The notes: generated by a model from the letters alone, not told the origin. A stretch of 6,176 nt of DNA from an uncultured Clostridium sp. (GCA_900549235.1 URNT01000071.1:1-6176); one strand, 5' to 3'; positions 1 to 6,060 are shown, counted from the stretch's first letter. Numbers and translations are program-made.

Positions 1-133
1 CCAACCGGGATCTCCCACAAAGTGGAACGCACAGCTGTCAGAAAGCAATTTTCAAACACTCTCTAGCATAGGATTACTTTAATCTAAAGGCATTCCATCC
101 CCCTGCATGACATGTGGATTTTTACCGTGATAT
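1..133. other. Left-edge non-coding stretch, no gene recognised
   Basis: No supported gene lies between the window edge and the terminator of the hydroxyacid dehydrogenase-like gene. Small inverted repeats are visible: GGGATCTCCC around 8-17 and CCACAAAGTGG at 15-25. The 11-mer CGCACAGCTGT at 28-38 recurs at 2071-2081, next to the large palindrome. This could be the edge of an interspersed intergenic repeat or simply the upstream spacer of the next minus-strand gene, which lies off the window. I cannot decide between these. Confidence 0.3.
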
Positions 134-177
134 AAAAAACAGCCTCCAGGAGATATGGAACATACTCCCGAAGGCTG
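134..177 (-). terminator. Rho-independent terminator of the two-dehydrogenase operon
   Basis: Read on the minus strand, CAGCCT (177-172) pairs with AGGCTG (145-140). A second block, GGAG (168-165), pairs with CTCC (152-149) after small internal loops, and the stem is followed directly by a run of six T (139-134). It lies 20 nt after the stop codon of the gene ending at 197. This is the expected architecture of an intrinsic terminator. Confidence 0.85.
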
Positions 178-196
178 CGCTTTACGATATGCGTCT

Positions 197-1096
197 TTAT
201 TCTTCTCTTAAAAATGTCTGTATATTATCCAGCACCTTCCTGCTCAAAAGCTCAAAAGCCTGCTTCGTCCGCCCTGCGGACACATTGGCGCAGACCACTT
301 TGGGATGCTTTAAAAGGGCTCCTGAAGGGTCTCCCAGGGCTCCTGCGGTATCGCAGATAAAGTAATTCCCCTCCTGCTCCAGCCACTCTGCCAGGGCCGG
401 AATGTCATGGGAGGGCCCGATGGAAGTATTAAACAGGAGCTTTCCTGATCCCATAGCCTCAAATTCCTCTTTGTGAAGGAGGATCACATTTTTGTTAAGA
501 CAGGTAAATACCACCTCGCTGTCTGCAAGCAGTTCCTTCAGCTCTTGATAGGAAAAGCCCTTCTCCTCAAGATCCGGCTTTCTTGTACGGCTGTAGTAGG
601 AAACCTGAGCGCCCATAAACTGCAGGGCCTCTGCTATCATGGTGCCGGATACTCCCAGCCCCACAATCCCCGCCTTAAGGCCGGTGATCTCGATGGGAAG
701 GTCACGGAGCATGGGACGGTCGAAGCCGTGGAGAAAGCGCACCAGCTCGCTGAGCACAAACTCCACCACGCCTCTGTCCCCATAATCCCGGATCCCAAGG
801 ACACGGATGCCCCGCTCTCTGGCGCAGGCAATGTCCACATTGGCGCTTTCCTCTGAATACAGGCTGCAGCACATACCGATATAGCGGATAGAGGGGCAGC
901 GCTCGATTACATAGCGGCTGATCCTTGAGGTATAGCTTACCAGCACCCCGTCCGCATCTCCTATCCTGCGGATAATCTCCTCATCATCTGCAGGAATATC
1001 TTCAAACAGCTTCACTTCTTCTGCATATAAAAGCAATTCCTTTTCTGCCTTTTCCACCAGACTTACTGGCTCAATGGCCACCAGCTTTTTAAACAT
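197..1096 (-). CDS. D-2-hydroxyacid dehydrogenase-like NAD(P)-binding protein, atypical active site
   Basis: A 299-residue protein with the layout of the D-isomer-specific 2-hydroxyacid dehydrogenase family: a split substrate domain at both ends around a Rossmann domain. The dinucleotide motif GIVGLGVSG is at residues 143-151. After the second Rossmann strand comes YYSRTRKP, where NAD-dependent members usually have an Asp; Ser and Arg here suggest NADP(H), by inference. The family's catalytic Arg (normally in an N-x-ARG motif) aligns with NTSIG at 223-227, the catalytic Glu region with DTAGALGD at 249-256, and the catalytic His (usually PH) with CANVSAG at 269-275, so the Arg/Glu/His triad is not recognisable. 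The start at 1096 is chosen because AAGGAG (1109-1104) sits 7 nt upstream; an ATG at 1120 would overlap the previous gene and lacks a site. It is the last gene of its operon. Family assignment is firm; the reaction and substrate are unknown. Confidence 0.85.
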   Translation of the reverse strand: MFKKLVAIEPVSLVEKAEKELLLYAEEVKLFEDIPADDEEIIRRIGDADGVLVSYTSRISRYVIERCPSIRYIGMCCSLYSEESANVDIACARERGIRVLGIRDYGDRGVVEFVLSELVRFLHGFDRPMLRDLPIEITGLKAGIVGLGVSGTMIAEALQFMGAQVSYYSRTRKPDLEEKGFSYQELKELLADSEVVFTCLNKNVILLHKEEFEAMGSGKLLFNTSIGPSHDIPALAEWLEQEGNYFICDTAGALGDPSGALLKHPKVVCANVSAGRTKQAFELLSRKVLDNIQTFLREE

Positions 1097-1109
1097 AGCT
1101 CTTCTCCTT

Positions 1110-1901
1110 TTAAAATACAATGGGCGATACCAGGTTTCTGAGCACCGCTACTACACTCCAGCCGGCAATGGCGCTGGTGCTGGAGTAAATGTCTACCACT
1201 GCCTTTACCCCTTCTATTTCAGCGGTGATCTTATGGTCATCTCCCACCATTCCCGGTACGCTGAAAATGTTTACGCTGGTTTCCTCAGGCCCTGCTGTAG
1301 CCAGTGAAGATGCCACCGCTACATTCACTTTGGTGGGCAGCAGGGAAATGGCTTCTCTGGCGTTGCCGGAAAATACCTGGCTCTCCTCTGAATCTGTCAT
1401 CAGGCTGTCCTGAAACAGAGGGGTTCCTGTCAATGATCCCGGCCCCTTTCTGGTGCAGATTCCTGCTGTAACCTGGCCCATCAGGGATACGGTGCGCAGC
1501 ACGTCAAAGCCGCCCACTGCGCCGGAAGCGATATGGACTCTGGTGCCATTGGCGGCCGCGCACTGCTTTACCTCCTCATAAAAGGCAGAATCCGCAAAAG
1601 CACCGATGGACAGGACAATCATAGAGGCGCCGGAGGACAGAACGTCAGTGCAGTAATCGCGGACAGACTGAACAGAAGCAGCCTCGGCCACATAGGCCGG
1701 TTTTGTGGCAAGAAGTTCCTCGATGGTAAAGCATGGCCGGCAGCCGGCCTTTGCCGCAATGGCCTCCGTCTTTTCCCTGGAACGGCCCAGGATGCCGGTA
1801 ATGGTGTATTCGGGCAGGAGGCCCTTTAAATATGCTTCGACGATAATGTCAGATAAATATCCGTTGCCGATGAGGGCAAGGGGGGTGAGTGATGAGGTCA
1901 T
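1110..1901 (-). CDS. Aspartate dehydrogenase-like (NadX/DUF108 family) oxidoreductase
   Basis: A 263-residue protein, within the usual length of L-aspartate dehydrogenases. Known members oxidise L-aspartate with NAD(P) to iminoaspartate, a NAD precursor or a route to oxaloacetate. Residues 8-17 carry the Rossmann glycine motif (LALIGNGYLS), and GRSRE at 39-43 after the second strand suggests NADP use. HIASGAVGGFDVLR at 123-136 matches the family's (Y/H)IPSGA-x-(A/G)G-(L/F)D segment. The C-terminal half has the DUF108 signatures: an SGNAREA block (178-184), PTKVNVAVASSLA (189-201), and DDHKI (221-225), whose His223 is the likely catalytic His. The start at 1901 is preceded by AAGGAG (1913-1908) at 6 nt; a longer frame to 1970 runs into the palindromic spacer and has no such site. 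The stop lies 13 nt before the next start, whose ribosome site abuts this stop, so the two genes are probably co-translated. The true substrate may not be aspartate. Confidence 0.85.
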   Translation of the reverse strand: MTSSLTPLALIGNGYLSDIIVEAYLKGLLPEYTITGILGRSREKTEAIAAKAGCRPCFTIEELLATKPAYVAEAASVQSVRDYCTDVLSSGASMIVLSIGAFADSAFYEEVKQCAAANGTRVHIASGAVGGFDVLRTVSLMGQVTAGICTRKGPGSLTGTPLFQDSLMTDSEESQVFSGNAREAISLLPTKVNVAVASSLATAGPEETSVNIFSVPGMVGDDHKITAEIEGVKAVVDIYSSTSAIAGWSVVAVLRNLVSPIVF

Positions 1902-1956
1902 TTCCTTCTCCTTTTGTGGTTGTTGATGAGGGTGTTTCCGGGAGCACGCTGTGCAT

Positions 1957-1987
1957 CTTCTTGTTTTCAAAAAACGAAAACAAGAAG
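1957..1987. repeat. Perfect 12-bp inverted repeat, 7-nt loop
   Basis: CTTCTTGTTTTC at 1957-1968 is exactly complementary to GAAAACAAGAAG at 1976-1987, with a 7-nt A-rich loop on the plus strand. On the minus-strand transcript the loop is U-rich, but no U tract follows the stem, so it is not a standard terminator. It belongs to a run of hairpins between the CofE-like and AspDH-like genes. Flanking it are GCAC-GCT-GTGC (1944-1954) and GGGC-TACC-GCCC (1992-2003). Confidence 0.75.
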
Positions 1988-2006
1988 CTTCGGGCTACCG
2001 CCCTAT

Positions 2007-2071
2007 GCCAGATAGTCCGCAAAGCCCCTTTTGCAAGCGAGCTTGCAACGGGTCTTTACGGACTATCTGGC
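2007..2071. repeat. Long imperfect palindrome (REP-like) after the CofE-like gene
   Basis: GCCAGATAGTCCG (2007-2019) pairs perfectly with CGGACTATCTGGC (2059-2071). Pairing continues inward through AAAG/CTTT (2021-2024 with 2054-2057), CCC/GGG (2026-2028 with 2050-2052) and TTGCAAGC/GCTTGCAA (2031-2038 with 2041-2048), broken only by short mismatches; the 2020/2058 pair would be a G-U wobble in minus-strand RNA. It starts 11 nt after the upstream stop codon. There is no T run, so it could be an RNA-stabilising or attenuating hairpin, or a copy of a dispersed palindromic repeat. Copy number cannot be judged from one window. Confidence 0.75.
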
Positions 2072-2082
2072 GCACAGCTGTT

Positions 2083-3273
2083 TTAGTTCGTATAGTTGTC
2101 GAAGTATCCCTGAACCAGGATGACTGGGGTGCCTTTGTCACCGGAGCCGCTGGTGAGGTCGCAGAGGGATCCGATCAAGTCAGTGATCCTTCTGGGGGTT
2201 GTGCCCTGGGAGGACATGTCACCTACCAGGTTGGATTTTTTCTCTTTGATTCTCTGGGAGATGGCATCTCTCAGAGCCTCGCCGGAAAGATCCTTAAAAT
2301 CATTGTCTGCCAGATACTTCAATTTTATCTCGTTTGGGGTGCCCTCTAAGCCGTCTGTATTGGCAACTGCCACGCAGGGGTCAGCCAGCTCCCAGATCTT
2401 TCCAACCGGATCCTTAAAAGCGCCGTCTCCGTATACCATAACCTCTACATGCTTTCCGGTTCTGTCAAGGATCTGCTTCTGGATCTCCAGCACCAGGTCC
2501 TTACACTCTCTTGGGAAGAGCTTGATACTGTCTTCTGTAGACTTGTTGGAGCCTAAAAGGCCGTAGCGCTCATTGCAGCCGCTTCCATCTACCGGAGCAT
2601 TTAAAATATCGTCCATTCCGCATACAACCTCGGCTCCCGCATCCTTCAGAATCCTCTTTGTACGCCTGCGGGTGTGGATGTCGCAGGTCAGCACCTTCTT
2701 TGTATACTTTAAGATCTCTCTTGGATTATTGGCAAAAATAACCTCCGGCTCCGCACCTGCCTCACGGATCAGCTGACTGTAATACTCCACATAATCCACG
2801 CCGGTAAACTCATGCTTATTCTCGCCGAACAGCTGTCTGTAGCGCTTCAGATCCAGCACATCGCTGTAAGGATTGATCCCGGCCTCATCTAACTGATCCA
2901 GGGTTACCAGCGCGTTGCCCACCTCGTCGCTTGGATAGCTGAGCATCAGTACAACCTTCTTTGCTCCCCCTGCAATTCCCTTTAAGCAGATGGAGAAACG
3001 GTTTCTGGACAGGATCGGGAAGATTACACCGATGGTTTCTCCACCAAGTTTTTCCCTTACGTCCTTTGCAATAGCCTCAACCGAAGCATAATTTCCCTGT
3101 GATCTGGCAACCACAGACTCTGTCACAGAGATCACATCCCGATCCCTTATCTCAAAGCCTTCGCTCTCAGCCGCATCTAATACGCTGTCTACTACAATCT
3201 TCGCCAGGTCATCTCCCTCGCGGATGATCGGGCAGCGGATGCCCCTTGAAACAGTTCCTACTTTTCTTTCCAT
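2083..3273 (-). CDS. F420-0:gamma-glutamyl ligase (CofE) family protein, long form
   Basis: A 396-residue protein of the coenzyme F420-0:L-glutamate ligase family (PF01996). Characterised CofE enzymes use GTP and a divalent metal to add gamma-linked glutamate to F420-0, and are about 250 residues long, so this protein is markedly longer. Near the N-terminus, after a TVSRGIRCPIIREGDDL segment, lies RDVISVTESVVARSQG (44-59), matching the CofE pattern of a D-x-(I/L)-x-(V/I) strand followed by (S/E)-x-VV-(S/A)-x-(S/A)-(E/Q)-G. C-terminal motifs include VYGDGAFKDPVGKIWELADP (280-299) and NLVGDMSSQGTTPRRITD (348-365). The extra length falls mainly in the middle. The start at 3273 is preceded by GAGGGG (3288-3283) at 9 nt and by a good promoter. 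Nothing else for F420 synthesis is visible, so a different acceptor for the glutamyl group is possible. Family membership is good; the reaction is inferred. Confidence 0.8.
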   Translation of the reverse strand: MERKVGTVSRGIRCPIIREGDDLAKIVVDSVLDAAESEGFEIRDRDVISVTESVVARSQGNYASVEAIAKDVREKLGGETIGVIFPILSRNRFSICLKGIAGGAKKVVLMLSYPSDEVGNALVTLDQLDEAGINPYSDVLDLKRYRQLFGENKHEFTGVDYVEYYSQLIREAGAEPEVIFANNPREILKYTKKVLTCDIHTRRRTKRILKDAGAEVVCGMDDILNAPVDGSGCNERYGLLGSNKSTEDSIKLFPRECKDLVLEIQKQILDRTGKHVEVMVYGDGAFKDPVGKIWELADPCVAVANTDGLEGTPNEIKLKYLADNDFKDLSGEALRDAISQRIKEKKSNLVGDMSSQGTTPRRITDLIGSLCDLTSGSGDKGTPVILVQGYFDNYTN

Positions 3274-3319
3274 ATGGTCTTACCCCTCTTTCGTTGTAAA
3301 TAGTGTTCCATGCTGTACT

Positions 3320-3348
3320 ATTATAATATATAACTTCCAATCTGGGAA
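3320..3348 (-). promoter_or_regulatory. Sigma-A type promoter for the CofE-like gene
   Basis: On the minus strand, TTCCCA (3348-3343, four of six bases matching TTGACA) is followed after 17 nt by a perfect TATAAT (3325-3320). Transcription would start near 3312, leaving a leader of about 40 nt before the ATG at 3273. No clear promoter was found between this gene and the AspDH-like gene, so it may drive the downstream dehydrogenase pair as well. Inferred by pattern only. Confidence 0.65.
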
Positions 3349-3379
3349 GCAAAATTACGGAACCATTGCTCCATCCGGC

Positions 3380-3448
3380 CACCTTATAGCCATCAGGGGT
3401 GACCGTATCCGCATACATCCTTCCCATGATCCCGTCTCCGTCCTGAAA
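3380..3448 (-). pseudogene. Remnant of a cell-wall-binding repeat protein C-terminus
   Basis: The minus-strand frame encodes 23 residues, FQDGDGI then MGRMYADTVTPDGYKV. This strongly resembles the end of clostridial choline/cell-wall-binding repeat proteins, which often close with a YYF-x-x-DG tract, then G-x-M-Y-A-(N/D)-T-x-TPDGY-x-V and a short tail. A TAG stop (3451-3449) lies immediately upstream in this frame. After KV the frame continues into AGWSNGSV and unrelated sequence that crosses the promoter of the next gene. Only this fragment survives, with no start, signal peptide or further repeats, so it is read as gene decay. The resemblance is from remembered family patterns, not a search. 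Confidence 0.5.
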
Positions 3449-3489
3449 CTATGTCTTTCTTTTTTCATATCCGCTCGCTCCCCTTTCCC

Positions 3490-4530
3490 TTAAAATTCTC
3501 CTGCCTCCAACTGCAGCATCAGCTCATTAAGCCCCAGGATCTCTCCCCTTCCACGCTTAAAAAAGCCGCCGCTGCGCCACGCCTCTTTCCCCTTTGGAAG
3601 CACCGATACCATGAATCGGAGCTGGAAAGAAAAGCTGTCTGCCTCCAGGATGGTAAAGGGATGCTCCTCCGCCGCGGACACCCAGATATTCTCCCTGAAA
3701 TACTCCGGATATTCTCCCAAAAACCCCTGTTTTTTAAGATACAGATCCGCTTCCTTCCGCTTCTCATTCATGACCTTCTCCTGCCCCGGACTGTAGCGGC
3801 GGGCCGGATAAGCCATAGAGGCGGCACATATTTTTTTCCATAAAAGCAGATAGAGAACCCGTCTTTCCGGCTGCAGAAGCATTCCCCTAAGTCGATGCTC
3901 CAGCCATCTGGAGGGCCATTTTTCATAGAGAGAAATGAGCTTTCCATACCATAGGTCTCCCGCCTCCAGGGCTATTTTTTTCATCTGTCCCACTCCCTCA
4001 AAGGTGCCGGGATACGCCTCCTCCAGAGATTCACTGACAGGTGAAAATGCCCTTAAGGGCGGAAATTCCATGAGCCGAAGCAGCTCCTTTTCCTCCGGAC
4101 TGGTCACCGCCTCTCCCATATAGGCATACTTATCATACAGGGTTCCAAGAATATACACAAGCTGCCTCCACTGCTCCTGCCCCTTTACCCAGAAATGCCC
4201 GATAGCATGGTACTGATAGCAGGCCCGCTCCTCAAATATTTCCTCAAACCACAGAGTACAGATGCTGCGGCTGCCGTCCTCCAGAAGCTGCCTGAGGATG
4301 ACTCCCCGAGCCGTTTCCTCTCCGGCCGGTTCTCCCTCTATTTCCTTATAATCCTTAAAATACTGCCCCGTGATCCGGCCGTTTTTCAGGATCAGATAAC
4401 ATTCCAGGGCATCATTCATCATATAGGGAATGTAAAAATCCCTACTTTCCTCCATCCGGCACAGCTCAAATGCCTGATGCTCAAACAGCTCCTTAAAGCG
4501 CTCAAACGCCTGCTCCAGCTTAAGTTTCAT
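3490..4530 (-). CDS. Uncharacterised clostridial protein (possibly DUF3878-like)
   Basis: A 346-residue protein whose function I do not recognise. It is soluble-looking: no signal peptide or membrane segment is seen, and it is rich in Glu, Lys, Arg and aromatic residues. The most motif-like segment is YHAIGHFWVKGQEQWRQL (107-124), followed by GTLYDKYAYMGE (129-140). Aromatic- and charge-rich stretches follow around 193-216 and 269-283. By size and this central segment it may correspond to the uncharacterised clostridial family DUF3878, but that is recalled without a search. The ATG at 4530 is 2 nt after the stop of the PII-like gene. There is no well-spaced ribosome site (AGGG touches the ATG), so translation probably depends on coupling to the upstream gene. 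It is the last gene of the iadA-PII operon, and no terminator is evident after its stop. Confidence 0.8.
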   Translation of the reverse strand: MKLKLEQAFERFKELFEHQAFELCRMEESRDFYIPYMMNDALECYLILKNGRITGQYFKDYKEIEGEPAGEETARGVILRQLLEDGSRSICTLWFEEIFEERACYQYHAIGHFWVKGQEQWRQLVYILGTLYDKYAYMGEAVTSPEEKELLRLMEFPPLRAFSPVSESLEEAYPGTFEGVGQMKKIALEAGDLWYGKLISLYEKWPSRWLEHRLRGMLLQPERRVLYLLLWKKICAASMAYPARRYSPGQEKVMNEKRKEADLYLKKQGFLGEYPEYFRENIWVSAAEEHPFTILEADSFSFQLRFMVSVLPKGKEAWRSGGFFKRGRGEILGLNELMLQLEAGEF

Positions 4531-4532
4531 CC

Positions 4533-4853
4533 CTAAAATTTCATCATCCTGTCTGCATCCAGAGCGATCACCGTAGCGCCTCCTACCTTCGCATCCCGCA
4601 TCACATCAACCAGTGTCTTACCGTTGTATTCCGATACCTGACGCTCCTCTACACGCTCCGTACAGCTCTGTCGGATGTAGCCAAGAACCTCCTCCTCACG
4701 CTCTTTTTCAATGCACACCATCAGGGTAATATTCTTTTTATTCAGATAAAGTCCCTCTGTGGAAAACTTGGTGGCTAGTATCCTGTGACGTATAAATTCC
4801 CTTGAAAGAGCAGCAAAATCCTGTTCCTGAATAATGATGATCAGCAGCTCCAT
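4533..4853 (-). CDS. PII-like protein of the cyclic-di-AMP receptor family (PstA/DarA), divergent
   Basis: A 106-residue protein, close to the roughly 109 residues of PstA/DarA, the trimeric PII-like c-di-AMP receptors of Firmicutes. It starts with a beta strand MELLIIIIQEQD as in the family, has the T28-K29 and N41-x-T43 positions, and ends with VGGATVIALDADRMMKF, matching the family's VGGATVFV...F terminus. Compared with the Staphylococcus aureus protein as remembered, several ligand contacts differ at equal numbering: Asn24 is Arg, Arg26 is Leu, Gly35 is Leu and Gly47 is Cys, while Thr28 and Asn41 are kept. The segment between 65 and 89 also lacks the usual SPITPMGG-like loop. The fold call is firm; c-di-AMP binding is doubtful and another ligand or partner is possible. 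AGGAGG (4867-4862) lies 8 nt before the ATG and overlaps the stop codon of iadA, indicating one operon. Confidence 0.85.
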   Translation of the reverse strand: MELLIIIIQEQDFAALSREFIRHRILATKFSTEGLYLNKKNITLMVCIEKEREEEVLGYIRQSCTERVEERQVSEYNGKTLVDVMRDAKVGGATVIALDADRMMKF

Positions 4854-4865
4854 AACCCTTTCCTC

Positions 4866-6038
4866 CTATTGCTCAAATGTTCCCTTTACAAGCACCTTTC
4901 CTTCTGAAATCATAAGCCTTCCCTTTGCGAAAACCTCTGAAATCTCCCAGTTTTTTTCATCTAAAAGCACTAGATCTCCATCCATTTCCTCCCCGATCCG
5001 TCCCTTCCGCTCCAGCTTCAAAAGTGCCGCCGGATTGGCTGTAACTGCCCTTAAGGCAAGCTCTAAAGGCACGCCCTCATTTAATACAGCGTCCCGCATT
5101 TCCCTGTAAAGAGAGGTTACCCTGCCGATTCCAAGACCGGCAAAGGAGCCGTCGGGATGAAAAACAGGAAGACTTCCCTGACCGTCTGATGAAAATGTGA
5201 TATGCTCCGGCGATACTCCCGCCTCCAGAGCCATTTTAAGGCCGACACTTGCCTTTACCTCATCCGGCTCCAAAAAGTCCGGATCCGAGCTTGTGGTCAG
5301 GTCAATATAGCCGCCAAGCTCCCTTGCGTACCGGATTCCGTCCTCCATCAGCCTTATGCTGCGGTTAATATGGGTTGGCAGCATATTGGCCGGAGAGATC
5401 TGGGTATGCTCCAGTACATACCGCAGAAATGACAGCCCTTCCTCCCCGTCACCCATATGAATATTCACCAGCCCCGCCTTGGCCGAGAGGATCCCGCCCA
5501 CTCTTGTTTCCGCCACGATCTTGGCAAATTCTTCCCTGGAAGGCTGTGAGGAGCGGTGGTCGGAAATGGCGATCTCACCTGTGCCAATCACCCGGTCCAG
5601 AAGGATCAGGTCGTCCATGATACTGTTGGTAAGGGTACGCACCGGCACCTGGTAGGAGCCGGTATATACATAGGTGCTGATACCTTCCTCTTCCAGCCCC
5701 TTTGCCTTGGCCAGAAGATTCGTCATGGTCCTGGTGCAGCCATCTGTCCCCAGACAGCCCACCACCGTGGTCACGCCTCCTCTGGTAATATCCGTCAGCA
5801 TGATCTCCGGCGTCCGGGTTCTTGCCCCGCCTTCACCGCCGCCGCCTAAAATATGCACATGACCGTCGATAAGGCCGGGGATCAGATACTTTCCTTCCCC
5901 TTCAATCACCTCTACACCATAGGCAGCTTCCACCGGCAATTCCCTGCCGATCTTTAAAATCTGTTCTCCGCCCACCAGTACATCCTGTACTCCCAGATCC
6001 TCCGGGGCGTATATATGCGCGTGTCTGATCAAATACAT
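4866..6038 (-). CDS. iadA: Isoaspartyl dipeptidase (beta-aspartyl-peptidase)
   Basis: A 390-residue cytoplasmic amidohydrolase, the same length as E. coli IadA and alignable along its whole length. The enzyme hydrolyses beta-aspartyl (isoaspartyl) dipeptides left from degradation of damaged proteins, releasing L-aspartate. Metal ligands are visible: H60 and H62 in DGHVH, H194 in IHMGD, H223 in PTHINR, and D285 in SSDGQGS. Substrate contacts are kept: E69 in GGGGEGG, T98 in GTD, Y129 in TGSY, R162 in SDHR, R226, and S289. The bridging residue, carboxylated Lys162 in E. coli, aligns with E155 in VIGTGEIAISDHR, so a glutamate may bridge the metals instead. The start at 6038 has AGGAGG (6052-6047) 8 nt upstream. 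It is the first gene of the operon with the PII-like gene. Identity is high, with small doubt whether this Glu variant has the same substrate. Confidence 0.93.
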   Translation of the reverse strand: MYLIRHAHIYAPEDLGVQDVLVGGEQILKIGRELPVEAAYGVEVIEGEGKYLIPGLIDGHVHILGGGGEGGARTRTPEIMLTDITRGGVTTVVGCLGTDGCTRTMTNLLAKAKGLEEEGISTYVYTGSYQVPVRTLTNSIMDDLILLDRVIGTGEIAISDHRSSQPSREEFAKIVAETRVGGILSAKAGLVNIHMGDGEEGLSFLRYVLEHTQISPANMLPTHINRSIRLMEDGIRYARELGGYIDLTTSSDPDFLEPDEVKASVGLKMALEAGVSPEHITFSSDGQGSLPVFHPDGSFAGLGIGRVTSLYREMRDAVLNEGVPLELALRAVTANPAALLKLERKGRIGEEMDGDLVLLDEKNWEISEVFAKGRLMISEGKVLVKGTFEQ

Positions 6039-6060
6039 GAGTCTTACCTCCTATCCGTCT

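Noticed and set aside
473..856. Plus-strand open frame of 127 codons
   Set aside because: It lies wholly antisense to the hydroxyacid dehydrogenase-like gene, has no ribosome site and encodes no recognisable domain.
1902..1970. N-terminal extension of the AspDH-like protein
   Set aside because: The extension (starting MKTRRCTACSRK) is translated spacer and hairpin sequence, while the ATG at 1901 has a well-placed AAGGAG and starts the Rossmann strand normally.
1957..1987. Inverted repeat as a rho-independent terminator
   Set aside because: The T run is in the loop and no T tract follows the stem on either reading of the minus-strand transcript.
1957..2071. CRISPR-like array
   Set aside because: The palindromes differ from each other and there are no regularly spaced direct repeats or spacers.
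1951..2349. Plus-strand open frame of 132 codons
   Set aside because: It crosses the palindromic spacer and runs antisense into the CofE-like gene; the product has no family features.
3209..3427. Minus-strand ORF of 72 codons as an intact gene
   Set aside because: Only its first part resembles cell-wall-binding proteins; the rest runs through the promoter and the start of the CofE-like gene, so it is a relic, not a functional gene.
3355..3468. Small minus-strand ORF of 37 codons with GGGGAG about 9-10 nt upstream
   Set aside because: It has a plausible ribosome site but no recognisable sequence, and it overlaps the better-supported cell-wall-binding remnant in another frame and stops just before the CofE promoter.
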